From Paramacrobiotus richtersi (lineage: Eukaryota; Tardigrada; Eutardigrada; Parachela; Macrobiotidae): 25,775 nucleotides of DNA. The notes below the pieces were generated by a model. That model saw nothing but the letters and a program-made list of their open reading frames with translations, ran no database searches and had not been told where the DNA came from. Below are positions 10,830 through 20,977 of the stretch, piece after piece. The position numbers were made by a program, and so were the translations under genes. Within the stretch, counting starts at the first letter, position 1. Every line of letters begins with the position of its first letter. The stretch spans positions 1 through 25,775 of the forward strand of contig JAQGAU010000603.1 of assembly GCA_034698045.1 (NCBI GenBank), read 5' to 3'.

Positions 10830-11513
10830 TTAACCACGCCCTCAAAATATTTCGCACATCGCAGTGCAATGACTCGTACGATACAACGTTGAGAGTCTGT
10901 AGTTTTTAGAATGTTTCCCGAGTTTTTCCCGACACTAACCTATTCACAGAAAATTGTGCTGACGGCAGCAAGAAAATTTATACGGAACCACTGCACTGCT
11001 CTGCAGTTGCTAGCTATTGAAAATAATTGTAAGCACTTGCTGCTTGCTTCTTACTAGCACTGTACTTTACGGTTTTCTCATACTCCCGCAGTGTCTGCCT
11101 ATTCCCTCGTACGCGTTTGGCTGATTATTATGAAGTGAGTTCCACTGCTCTTTCAGACATACAATTACCTGTATTTAGCCGTATCTGCTTCTTCTGCTCT
11201 TTGAGGCCATGAGCTGTGTATGGAATCTTATAATGTTTTCAACAATTCGTCTCACCTGAGTAATATTGGTTATATTGCTAATTATCGTTCGTTATCACCT
11301 AATTAGTTTTTGCTGATTATGAACGTTAATTTATTAATTTCAGCAACTGATTATTCGGTTTTCTATAGTTATGGCTGACAGAATGTTTATACTTACAATT
11401 ATAAGCTGTCCGAATTATATCGTTTATTAGAATCAATTACATTAATAACTGCTACTAATTACTAGTTAGTGGGACTTATTACTTCGACACTGTTTTTGAT
11501 GACTCATAGCCCG
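10830..11513 (+). repeat. Direct repeat B, copy 2
   Basis: Second copy, starting AACCACGCCC, about 880 bp downstream of copy 1 in the same orientation. Both copies are non-coding in every frame. Confidence 0.85.
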
Positions 11514-11975
11514 TTCAGCAAATCCAACCAGCAATATGACGTCAGTTGTCAATTCATGTTTGAACATGATTTGCCGGTGGCCGTATGCGGTCATCGGGAA
11601 AACATGTCCAAACATGATTGAGTTGAAGCTATACAGACGGGCTACTTCTAGAATGCTATACAGACCCGTGGAACAATGAGCCATCAATAAGTAGCTACGC
11701 GGTACGGGAAATCATGGCTTGAGCCCACACGCAAGGGGGTCATCGAGTCTATGATCATAAGGGCCAACTGCGCTCTATCGCGACGTGCATGGACCACGTT
11801 ACTGTCGACAAGGTAGTGATAAGGTAGTAACGTAGTCCACGCACGCCACTATAGAACGGCTGTGACTGATCGGACTACGGGCGTTTTCGAGATGCTCATC
11901 GTTCGAAGAAAGAAGTTTCCTGACTTTCATGCCAGACTTAAACAATCTTCGTTTGTTTCGAGTCATGGGGCGAAA
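11514..11975. other. Intergenic, nothing recognised
   Basis: Spacer between the B duplication and the second foldback element. Contains a short inverted phrase (GTCAATTCATGTTTGAACATGA, read as adjoining palindromic words near 11547-11570) and no coding signal I trust. Confidence 0.35.
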
Positions 11976-12937
11976 CACGTGCGTGACCGGCAATAAGGTC
12001 CCCCAGGACTTTTTTGCCGGGTCACCCCTGTTACCAACGCCAAGAACGTATTCCTTGCGCACACTTGGGGACCACAAGGACCTATGACACAAACCTAATA
12101 ATCGGGGCGATCCAAGACCGGCCACCAGGTGCCATCGCCCCGCCACCACTGATTAATACCCGAATTACACATTTTCGAAGTAGCAGTCGGCAGTGTCGCC
12201 TATAGGGCGACATAATCGCCGAGATTCTCTAACCAAGGCGAACTTAATTGGCGGTGTTAGTTTGCTTGCTGTGCGAAAGGGGACATTATTGCGGGTTATG
12301 TTTTGGACACTGTAGATAGAGGGGACTTAATTGCCGGTGATATTTTGGGTTACTGTGGGCAGGGGGACGTTATTGCCGGTTATATTTTGGGCACGGTAGA
12401 ATATTTCTACAGTGCCAAAAACATCAACGGCAATTTAGTCCCCCCTATCTACAGTGTAGATAGAGGGGACTAAATTGCCGGTGATGTTTTGGAGGCTGAA
12501 GATATAGGGGACATAAGTGCCGGTAATGTTTTGGGTATCTTTCGGAAGGGTGAATTAATTGCCGGGAATGTTTCGGATGCCCTAGCAAGGGGGACTTAGT
12601 TGCCGGTGATATCTTCGGCACTGTAGGAAGAGCGGATGTGACAGGCAATAAAGTCACTCTATCTGTAGCCTCCAGAACACCACCGGCAACTAAATCCCTC
12701 TTCCTACAGATACCCAAAACATTACCGGCAGTTATGTCCCCTCTATCTGCAGCCTCCAAAACACAAGCGGCAATTAAATCCCCCTTCCTACAGATGTTCA
12801 AGTTTACGTCGCAGGTCCTTGCGGTCACCAAGTGTGTGAAAGGGTTACGTTGTTGGTGATGGTTACAATGGGGACTCGGCAAAAACGTCCGGGGGGACTT
12901 TTTGGCGGGTGGGACTTTATTGCCGGTCACACACGTG
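11976..12937. mobile_element. Foldback-type element made of a ~43-bp unit in alternating orientation
   Basis: The outer arms are inverted copies. Left 11976-12105 starts CACGTGCGTGACCGGCAATA; right 12795-12937 reads inward as CACGTGTGTGACCGGCAATA. Between them a unit with core GGGGACTTAATTGCCGGT, then TATTTTGGG and CTGTAG, recurs about ten times: forward at 12280-12400, inverted at 12400-12455, forward at 12460-12650, inverted at 12650-12800. The arm tips are themselves one copy of the unit. Open frames on either strand (for example 12445-12930) are products of the repeat. No target duplication was found, so the ends are approximate. Confidence 0.7.
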
Positions 12938-13310
12938 CATCATCATAATGTCAACGTAAACGAACCCAATCGACTTTGGAGTTCGAAACATTCAAGCACT
13001 AGAAATTCCCGCTCATACCGTAAGCATTCGTTTCAGACACTTTTCTGCTGTCCGAAGTTTAACGAATCCTATTCTGATTCACCTGCACGATTGAATCAAG
13101 ATCCGATTCACTGCAAAGCGTGTAACGACTCAACACAAAATCACTAAGATCACCGTAGTATCTGCACAGCAGGCGATGTCTGCAGCACACACTCACGAGC
13201 GTCATTCGTTTGCATAATAAAAAGTACGCATTCTGGGCGTTTTCAGGTTCTGCAGTATGGTTGGTACTAGGACAGATACACTGAAGCATTATGGCACAAC
13301 CTTGTTCTAG
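12938..13310. other. Region upstream of the pseudokinase exon; no N-lobe found
   Basis: I looked for the missing kinase N-lobe (glycine loop, VAVK lysine, helix C) in all + frames and saw none. A pyrimidine-rich acceptor TTGTTCTAG ends at 13310. Any upstream exon would have to lie before the foldback element or be lost. Confidence 0.4.
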
Positions 13311-15158
13311 GCGAATATATGCTGTATTATCAAAGCGATAGGATTTCCCTGGATCAGTCCGCCATTGTTTGCTACGCAATGCAAATTGCCGAAGGACTAC
13401 AATTTCTTCACAAGAACGATATTATTCATGGGAATTTAAACCTCACGACCGTACTGGTGAAAAGAACAGCAACCGGACACCACATCTTACTGATCGATTT
13501 ATTGAATCGGTTCCAGCAAGTTGACGGCAGTTTTGTCGATGCTAATTATATTATAAAGGATGAACCCGATATGTTCTTCTATGTATCACCGGAAATGCTG
13601 AACAAACTGTTTTCCAAGGAGGACGAGATTGTCGGATGCAAGACGGATGTGTGGAGCCTGGGCTGCATTGTCTCTGTTCTCGTCAATATGAGTGCAAAAA
13701 TTGTGGACAAGTGGATTTACAAAAAGATTACGGGCGAAAAAATTGTATTACCTCCTGACATTCCACGCATGGCTTTCACAAGAAAGTTGCTGGATAATTT
13801 CGCACCATACGTGGTCCCATCCACAGCGGACTGTCTAGCACCGTGCATAAAACAATCTTTGGTGTTAAACACTGCATACCGTTTGGCGGTCGATGACTTA
13901 ATCCCGAAGCTACAAGAAGCAGCTCAAATTCTGGCTTCTTCGTCACGAAATTTGCTGTCCGCGAAGGAATCCTTCGCTTGCGAGTGCTCGGTAGCGCTAT
14001 CCAAGGTGCCACTCCAGATTTTTGAGCTAACTGGAAATTCAACACCAGGCGATGAATTAGTCTTAGTATTTCATCATTATGATGTTGTGAACTACGAACG
14101 GGAGATGACACCCAATCTCTATGTGCAGATCTTTGATCCTATGTCCGCTACGGTGCGCCCTGTCTCCCTTCCGCCGGGTCTGCTTGACAGGCAGTTTCTT
14201 CCGTATTTCTTTCCACAAAGTGACCAGGTTATTGTTTACGCTAATAGCTCAGATTTAGATCAGCCCAAGCGAATAGTAGACGTTATTTCTTGTGATTTCC
14301 GGCAGCAAGTATGGCATCGCATCTCTGTCGCACAAGGCTTCGTTGATCCTTTGGGATGCGGCGTAATGCAGGAAGGAGTGGCTTTTTCTTGGGGTCGCGA
14401 TGGATGTTTCAAAATGGCAGTCGCAAATGGAAAACTTACTTCAGTACCGAGTCCTCCAGTGCCAGTTGACCACCGAGAGTACGCACTACCTACGTAAGTA
14501 ACGTTATGTACAACTGACAATGAGTAACAACTTGATAAACATATTGTTTCTGTTTCTGCAGTAATGTAACTTCAGTGATATGACCTTCTCGCTGTATTAC
14601 CTCTGCAGACTATCAAATGCGAACCTTATCCAATACAATGGACAAATTATTTGTTGTGCAGACGACGAAAGGTTGAGCCGAAAATGGGTACTGCGTTTCG
14701 ACCCACTAACCGAAGAATGGCACTGCCTTCCGGATTTATCTGAACCCCGGCATGAGTACGTTTTGGCAGTTGCTGGTTCCTATCTTTACGTACTAGGCGG
14801 CCGTATACGGTCGAAAGAAGGCGAGCCGTCACCCCGTAAAAAGATATATACAAAAGGATGTGTTCGATTAAACACTGAAGCTACGGGTGACTATTGGGAA
14901 AAGCTGCCTGATATGCTGGTCCCCATGCGTGATCTTGGGGTCTTTGTTATTGGGAAGCAGATCTATGTCTTCGGTGTTTGCATAGAAAACTACGCTGACG
15001 GTTATCAGACCCAGCAGATGCAAGCCTACGACACGGACCAGCGTACCTGGTCTTACGTTCTTCATGATAATTATGATGACCGAGATCTTGATTTGGGATG
15101 TCGGCGTACAGTATGCCTAACTGTTAAAAAATCCACTGTAGATAATCGGTCTGCGTGA
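13311..15158 (+). CDS. Pseudokinase C-lobe fused to kelch repeats (two exons; 5' end not found)
   Basis: Exon 1 runs from an acceptor at 13310 to 14493, exon 2 from 14609 to the TGA at 15158. The intron (14494-14608, GTAAGT...CTCTGCAG, phase 2) joins the frames without a shift. Numbering from the ATG at 13319, residues 1-200 are a protein kinase C-lobe starting at the hinge (EYM just upstream). The catalytic loop reads HGNLNLTT (37-44) instead of HRDLKxxN, so the base Asp, Lys and Asn are all replaced. DFG is DLL (60-62). The structural SPE (90-92), DVWSLG (110-115) and late Arg188 remain. From about 247, and through exon 2, kelch-type blades follow, clearest at WHCLPDLSEPRHEY...YVLGG and YWEKLPDMLVPMRD...YVFG. 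It is likely a catalytically inactive binding protein; partners are unknown. The N-lobe is not visible, so the gene may be truncated. Confidence 0.75.
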
Positions 15159-15504
15159 ATCGTTAGACTGAGGTCTAGTCCGGAATTTACTGTTCAGTTT
15201 ACCATGGCCTATGCCGAAATAATAAGAGAAAGTCGGTTTATGATGCATTTCCCGGAAGGAGCTCCCACTGTCTACTGGTTCGGTGCCGGATCGAATCCGA
15301 AACGTCCTTGTATCAGAAATATAAAACGTTTAACATCACTACAGTATGGACATCGTTACTACGTTCACCTCCAAGGGAATTCTTACCGTCTTGTGGATAC
15401 GCTTTGGAGTCTCCATATGGTTTTTGTCACAATGTCATGACTTTTAATTATTTTTCTGTGCCTAGTAATTCGCATTTTTGCATTCCTTTACCTCTCATAA
15501 TTAA

Positions 15505-15866
15505 CACCTCGGATACCAGACTCAGGTAGCGTCTGAAAAACAGTTTCTCCACAACATTCTAGTTGAATGGTCGAAATTGACTGAACCGGAACAGACACTT
15601 TTAGCAAGGATCCCGCATATTAAAGCCTGCACCAGCTGTGGTGATACCAGTTCTGCACATTGTGAAACCGATTGTGCACAACTCAACGACCACAAAACTG
15701 CTACATATGCACAGGGCGCTCGATCTGCGCAGTGAATTAAAGAATACTGGTTTAACTGATATTGATGTTTCTGCTTTCGACAACGCTGTGGGCGAACCTG
15801 GAAGCCTATGGCTGCTGGTCCGAAACTGGCGTATTCACTGGTGCGAACAAGAGCCGTCTTAGATAG
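15505..15866 (+). pseudogene. Zinc-knuckle-like coding fragment with frame changes
   Basis: A 76-codon open frame at 15505-15735 has no ATG start but reads as strongly protein-like: EWSKLTEPEQTLLARIPHI followed by C-x2-C-x6-H-x4-C (CTSCGDTSSAHCETDC). This spacing resembles a gag-type zinc knuckle with a longer middle gap. The following frame continues with ELKNTGLTDIDVSAFDNAVG, and a third frame to 15866 gives NLEAYGCWSETGVFTGANKS, so at least two frame changes are needed. A CAG acceptor could precede 15517. It faces the tyrosine-recombinase remnant on the other strand, and the two may belong to one dead element. It is not an extension of the kelch gene in any frame I can join. Confidence 0.4.
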
Positions 15867-15959
15867 CCGGTGACCCGCGCTGAGCAGCCCGTCGCACGTA
15901 ATGCGGGGACGGTGCCCAGTTACTGCCGCACAACCCCCAAGCATTACCAAGAAAATGTG

Positions 15960-16400
15960 GGGGAAGCTGTCGATAGCCATTTTTCCGCGGGTGTACCTGG
16001 TGAAGCCGGCACCTGTGGACTGTTTGTTGGATATGGTCATCGCTGCAGGCATATGTATTGCCGTAGTGGCTGGGCCGATACGGAGACTGTGTGTTCCGTA
16101 TTTATGGTGGTCTGGTGGTCCGTGAACGGCACGCTTGAGGATGTTGTCGACTGCAAATCGGATAAGGCAGGATCCATCTCCGTGACTGAACAAAGGACTA
16201 GCACTGGCAGCAGTCAACCTTCTGCAGCGCGTGTACGCTCGCAGGACCCTCACTGATAGACCGATTGCTTCGTTTACTGCGAGAGTAGCCTATACCCTTT
16301 TCCGCATTGGAGGATTTTTTTCCGCTGAAAGCGGACCATGATGGCAGTTCCGGCGTTGCCGATATATCGTTCAGGAGCAGCGTGCACTGCATCTCGGTCT
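15960..16400 (-). pseudogene. Tyrosine recombinase (phage-integrase fold) remnant, C-terminal part
   Basis: In the minus frame starting near 16280 the translation reads VRVLRAYTRCRR, then SPLFSHGDGSCLIRF, then KYGTHSLRIGPATTAI (HxxR box: His codon 16089-16091, Arg codon 16080-16082) and GFTRYTRGK with a candidate nucleophile Tyr at 15993-15995. This is the order of the metazoan YR family found in DIRS-like and Crypton-like elements. The preceding segment (IMVRFQRKKILQCGKGYRLL, about 16280-16345) matches the beta-strand region that normally precedes it, but in another frame, so a frameshift separates them. The N-terminal half and first catalytic Arg are not recognisable. The same frame stays open to 15522, but that tail overlaps the + fragment and looks non-homologous. 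Confidence 0.65.
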
Positions 16401-17032
16401 CTGGCCATGGATACAGGCGAACTCAGGGACTCAGACGGCAGAACAGGTCCCGACTCCGCTTCCTTTGAAAGTATGCTGTTCTAATTGGGGTTTCCTAAAA
16501 TTAGAACGCGCATATAACACACGTTAACTGCCTGTATTCGCAAATTAATCTCGGACCAAGGCGTGAAATTTCGGCGGGTTTAACAACAAGCAGGACGGGC
16601 GACAAAAATCACATGCCGGTGATTATAGAGGCATATCAACTGTACGTTTTTCTTATCTGAACGGCGACGATCACTGCAGAGTTTTTTGCTACCTGGGAAC
16701 AAATTATTAGTGCAATCATGAGCACCATGCATAGATACTTATTTTTTCTCGCGACGTACCTACAGGTAATGCTGAGTGTAAAGTATCGGCATACCTATTT
16801 TAATTATTTGTTCTCTAAATAATACACCGTCTTTCGCTAAGGACAAACGATAACTAAATGAAAATCTAAGCAACAGCAGTTTAGTACAGTCAATCAGTTG
16901 CTATGCGTATAACGACTTTGCCAGTATCCGTAACTCTCGAGATGACCATAGGTCACATACACTACAGTAAGTCATTACGACTTGTAAGCATACACAACCC
17001 AAGAACAGGCGCCCGCTGTTTACACTGTCAGC
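16401..17032. other. Intergenic, nothing recognised
   Basis: No domain, repeat or RNA gene seen. Possibly contains more decayed recombinase sequence near 16400-16480, but I could not confirm it. Confidence 0.35.
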
Positions 17033-17685
17033 TAGAGTTCTGCGATGGGCTGGAAAATCCAGTCCAATCCATACCAGAATATGGAGTGGATTGGACGGAT
17101 TAAAGGATAAAAATTATGGTTTTGGACTGGATTTGGATTCCAGTTTGGCACAAATGGACTGGATTGGTTGCGAAAACTGGTCCATAGTTTCCACAATTAT
17201 TGGGCAATGTTAATGGCACTAAAATAAATTTTATTTACTTTGCTGCCAGCAAAATGCAGGTCTGCTTCTTGTTTCTTCCGTAATTATCTGGGAATACTTG
17301 CTTTGGCTTTCACTTTGATTTTAGTTTACTTATTAGTTATTCGTCAGGCAAAGATGTTTAATTTTTAAAACGAATGGTCATGTCGGTCAACAGGTCCGTA
17401 TCTTCGTGTGGCCTTCAAACGCTTGATCCGAAGTACATATAGAAGTTGGAAACTTCGCCAATCAATTTTTAGTTAAAAAACCCTGTAATACTTTTAGGAC
17501 GAATGAATAATAAAGACAATTGGAAAAGAATTTGTTGGAATGGACTGGTTTGGATTAGGAAAAAAATGTTTGGATTGGACTGGACGGATTGTGTGAGTCA
17601 AGTTTGGGTTTGGACTGGATTTGGGAAATAAAAACACGTTTTGGATCGGGCTGGACTGACTTTTTTGGTCCAATGCAGAACTCTA
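17033..17685. mobile_element. hAT-type MITE (653 bp) with subterminal TTGGACTGGA motifs
   Basis: The ends are perfect 11-bp inverted repeats TAGAGTTCTGC / GCAGAACTCTA, followed by imperfect inner similarity. The flanks are CTGTCAGC (17025-17032) and CTGTCCGC (17686-17693), matching at 7 of 8 bases: an 8-bp target duplication, the hallmark of hAT elements. Near both ends a motif around GGATTGGACTGGA recurs roughly ten times in both orientations, absent from the AT-rich middle. Such subterminal motifs are transposase-binding sites in characterised hAT elements. No transposase is encoded, so movement would depend on an autonomous partner elsewhere. Confidence 0.8.
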
Positions 17686-18248
17686 CTGTCCGCTCGTCCA
17701 CATATCTGTAAGTACAGATGTGATGCCAGTGTGTTGAATTTTTCAGTAGCTGGTTTAGTCATAGTGTCTTGATAATAAGCTGTTAATGGTAATACAAAGT
17801 TACAAACGCGACCACATCCCATCCGCACTTGCATTCGAAGTTTATTGTATCGATGTGTTGTTTAATAAAGCCGGTTAGTTGCTTTAGGTAGTGATAAGCA
17901 ATACTCCGTCATATTCTTTGACGCTTCTAAACGCTTTGGAAGTGTAGACATTTATAGCTACTTACACTCACGATTCGATGAAGACGGTGTACGAATGCTA
18001 TGCAAACAGGCCGGACCTAGTGTCAGGGCGGTCGTGGTATCATAATTCATAGTTGCATTCTCTTGCCATACTTAGGTATTAATTAACTATTCCAAAATAA
18101 ATCAAATAATTTGGTCGAATACTTGGCGCCCACAATGCGTGGTAGTCGTAACCTCGTGTGTAGGTCCCAGTGAGTGCGCTTGCGAGGTACAACAAAAGCA
18201 AATTAGACTGTTCATTTCGATCAGTCGTGGACGGAATGATTAGCCGAC
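17686..18248. other. Intergenic, nothing recognised
   Basis: Mixed-composition sequence without domain-like frames, repeats or RNA genes that I can support. Confidence 0.35.
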
Positions 18249-18256
18249 TATAAATA
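18249..18256 (+). promoter_or_regulatory. Candidate TATA box
   Basis: TATAAATA lies 43 bp upstream of the ATG at 18299, which has a favourable purine at -3 (GAAATGG). The spacing allows a very short leader. Without a recognisable product downstream this is only suggestive. Confidence 0.3.
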
Positions 18257-18298
18257 CATACGATCAGCTCCTGTATTTGTACGACTGTACGTGCAGAA

Positions 18299-18514
18299 AT
18301 GGCGAAAAGAGAACCGCAGACGATTGTGAATATCGAAAGTTTTTGCGTTTACACAGGTCACATTCACTGGAAATGTCTGCGAACTTGTTCTTTACAGAAA
18401 ACGATACCGGAATGGAGTTCTCAGTTTTTCGCATATATCAAATGTTTCAATACTACGGGGACCAAACCACCTAGTCCACAGTACCGGGAGCGAAAATATA
18501 CTAGTACGCGGTAG
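18299..18514 (+). CDS. Possible small gene or first exon, unknown product
   Basis: A 71-codon frame (MAKREPQTIVNIESF..., Cys-containing, basic C-terminus) begins 43 bp after a consensus TATA box. I recognise no domain. The frame is closed by TAG at 18512-18514. A strong donor GTAAGT at 18562 with acceptor CTCAG ending at 18702 lies downstream, so the true transcript may be spliced differently. An overlapping frame from 18277 is about as long, which lowers confidence. Confidence 0.25.
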   Translation: MAKREPQTIVNIESFCVYTGHIHWKCLRTCSLQKTIPEWSSQFFAYIKCFNTTGTKPPSPQYRERKYTSTR

Positions 18515-19338
18515 TGACGGTTCGATATAGCCATCAACGTGCGCAAATGTACTTTGACACTGTAAGTTTCCAACGGAGTACAGTTCCGTTAATGTCAACC
18601 AAAGATGGGAACGGGTCGTTTTCTTCAGAGGATACAAGTTCGAGAAAATATGATTCTTCTTCCTATCTCTGTTTTGGTAGAGAGGCGAGTCACTTTGCTC
18701 AGATGTTTATGCGCGGTTTGCATGCGCACAAATTCTTATGCGATGCACCGCTAGCTTTGTAACCTGCTTTAAGTGACTAATTCAAGGCAATCCTTCCCCT
18801 GCACATATGGAAATTTCCAAATTAGTTCCCGCTGGCCAGGATCACTTCCGATCCGAGAAATGTGTGCGCTAAGGAAACGCAAACCAAGTCACGAAAGTGT
18901 ATAAACCGGATGTAAAGCAGCAGCATGTGTTTGTGCGGGATTAGTATGCAATTTCCGAAAGCTGACTTGATGGAGCCTTAGAGACAATGGTGCCGCGTCT
19001 GAGCATCCATTAACTTGTATTCTATGTAGGAAATTAACCTAACAGGCGGAACTGAAAATAAGACTGCGGATTCCGTGTAACACGAAAATTGGTCAACTTG
19101 ACTATTTTGACAAAGTTGAGCCATACGGCTGGTGCTGCGTCTTTGGACATGCAACTCAGGAATTTCGTATCCAATATTTTTTGGAAATTTAAAATTCTTT
19201 TTAAAATTTTGTTAAGAACAATTTCTTCGCGCTTACGTCATTGTACAGAACTGTTGTCGAAATTCATTTCTAAATGTGTTCTTCATATTACCCCTTATTA
19301 GTAAACTGATCTATTGCGTCATTAATTTTTAATTCAGG
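18515..19338. other. Possible spliced 3' continuation, otherwise intergenic
   Basis: GTAAGT at 18562 and CTCAG at 18702 delimit a 141-bp candidate intron; the flanking frame 18514-18762 is open across it either way. The rest (18763-19338) shows nothing recognisable. Confidence 0.25.
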
Positions 19339-19571
19339 AAGTCATCGGGGCTGAAGGCAGCGGGAAACGGCAACGCTGCTGTGTCTACAGCATTAGCAGC
19401 CAATATCAACCGAGCGATTCGTTAGGTAACAGCATGTCTAGGTATGATAACTGCACCCAGGATGTGGAGGAAAGACGTTGTCTAGTGAAAGACACCTTAA
19501 TTGCTTTTGGAGAATTTCAGGTGCTTGCGAGCGTGAATACTAACATGTGCTGTGTTAACCGGAAACTTTAA
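19339..19571 (+). other. Two short protein-like frames upstream of the GPCR
   Basis: 19339-19425 reads KSSGLKAAGNGNAAVSTALA... and ends in TAG exactly where a donor-like GTAACA starts (19426); an acceptor TTCAG precedes it. 19434-19571 is an ATG-started 45-codon frame (MSRYDNCTQDVEERRCLVKD..., four Cys in total). Neither matches a family I know. They could be exons of a small gene, a leader exon of the GPCR, or chance. Confidence 0.25.
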
Positions 19572-19859
19572 AGATCAACCTGTCAAGCACGTACCTACTA
19601 TGAACAACGGCTTCTTGATTTTGCATGTTATGCGTATTCATCGTCTGCGTGCTGTTCATAACTTCCGCCAATTACCGTTACTTGCCGTCTTTTCTGTCTG
19701 CACAAAACCCAGTTCTCTATCCTATTTTGTGGAGCGCTTTTGAGCAATTACTGGACTTACAGTACCATATATTTTATCTTTCATGTGTACTCAAGTCTTT
19801 CTGCATTGCTGCTACTTTTCTTCCCGTTTCTGCTGACTTCAATTTATATTCTTCGAAAA

Positions 19860-20977
19860 ATGAACCATTCCATCAACAGCTCAGATAGCTATAACTTTAC
19901 GAATACATTCAGTTTCCCTTCACTACCCGAATTCGCGATTACCTCATGGATGTCTGTGTACCTTTCCATAAGTTTTGCCGGAGCCATCAGCAACCTCTTG
20001 ATCATCGTTTTAATAATTTACGACAGCCGACTTCACACGGGGGGTGGCCGTTTAATTGCCCACTGCCTATTCGCTCACGGTATCCTTTGTTTGATCAGTT
20101 TCCCATCCGATGCAATTACCGCATACGAAAAGCACGTCAACTACCGGAACGAGTTCTTCTACTGTGATTTTTTTGTATGGATTCGATTAACCTGCCGCTT
20201 TGCCTCTAACTGGATCGAGACCTGTATCGCCGCTAGTCGGGTCGGTGCAGTGCTTGTCCCATACAAATACCGTCTGTTTGCCCGGAAACGTCAGGAGAAT
20301 CTTGTGATTACGGTCATCTGGATTGCAGCTGCTGTGTTTGCCAGTCTGGGATGGTTTGGAATAGGCCTTCGGTATGGTTTTAGTCCCGTTGGACTCTGTA
20401 CCAACTTTCCCAGAGGTACGGTGGGCATCGGGATCTATTTCGTTGGATACTATTGTCCCATCGGGTTTGCATTCGTTGGTTATGGTTTAATCTACGGAAA
20501 GATGTTGAAAGACAGGCGAAGCAGAAACACAGTTGTTCACGACAGAGAACTAAAAGAAGCTGCAGTTTCTGACAAGTCGACTGATAAGCGGCTAACAAAG
20601 GTCAAAATAGTCTTTCTTGCTTTTTTTGTCAATTTTATCTGTACTTTGGTAATACCACTGGTTATCGGGACGGACCGCCAGATGTTTGCTCAGCGGCCAT
20701 TATTGTACCTGTGGTTACAACCTATTCAAGTTATTGGTTACTTCATTAGCACGGTAAGTCTTTGTGTGAGCATATTACTGCTGCTTGACTCAATCCCAAA
20801 ATAAGAGATATTTTCTTGCAGTTTATTTTCTTCGCCATGAATGCGGATTACCGAACTGCATTAAGACGAGTTTGCCAACGGGTTGCAACCGTCGGTCCGC
20901 AATGTTGTCGCATCGACAAGTCTGATGTGACCTTTGCAGCAACCCCCCGCGCAACGATATCTCACCAAACAGCATAA
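19860..20977 (+). CDS. Rhodopsin-like (class A) orphan GPCR, 349 aa, two exons
   Basis: Exon 1 is 19860-20753, exon 2 is 20822-20977; the 68-bp intron (GTAAGT...TTCTTGCAG, phase 0) joins the frames exactly. I start at the ATG at 19860 because the short N-terminus then carries three N-glycosylation sequons (N2HS, N7SS, N12FT), and the frame upstream to 19740 adds only a hydrophobic leader. Seven membrane segments are visible, roughly 29-53, 64-83, 104-125, 148-168, 188-211, 248-270 and 282-304. Cys102 and Cys180 fit the TM3-ECL2 disulfide. The DRY box is SRV (126-128) and NPxxY is degenerate (STFIF, 297-301), while the helix-8 signature NADYR (305-309) is kept. The third loop is basic. The ligand cannot be deduced; divergent motifs resemble invertebrate orphan receptors of the moody/Tre1 type. 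Confidence 0.88.

Noticed and set aside
12445-12930. 161-codon minus-strand frame
   Set aside because: It lies wholly inside the ~43-bp repeat array and changes meaning with each inverted block.
12938-13310. Kinase N-lobe exon directly upstream of the pseudokinase
   Set aside because: No frame shows glycine loop, VAIK or helix C residues.
15204-15529. Two overlapping 73-78 codon frames after the kelch stop, considered as a further kelch exon
   Set aside because: No kelch motif, and no donor in the kelch exon gives a sensible join.
15522-16253. 243-codon minus frame as an intact gene
   Set aside because: Only the part above about 15960 resembles a recombinase; the start is not ATG, the preceding motif is in another frame, and the tail overlaps a + strand coding-like fragment.
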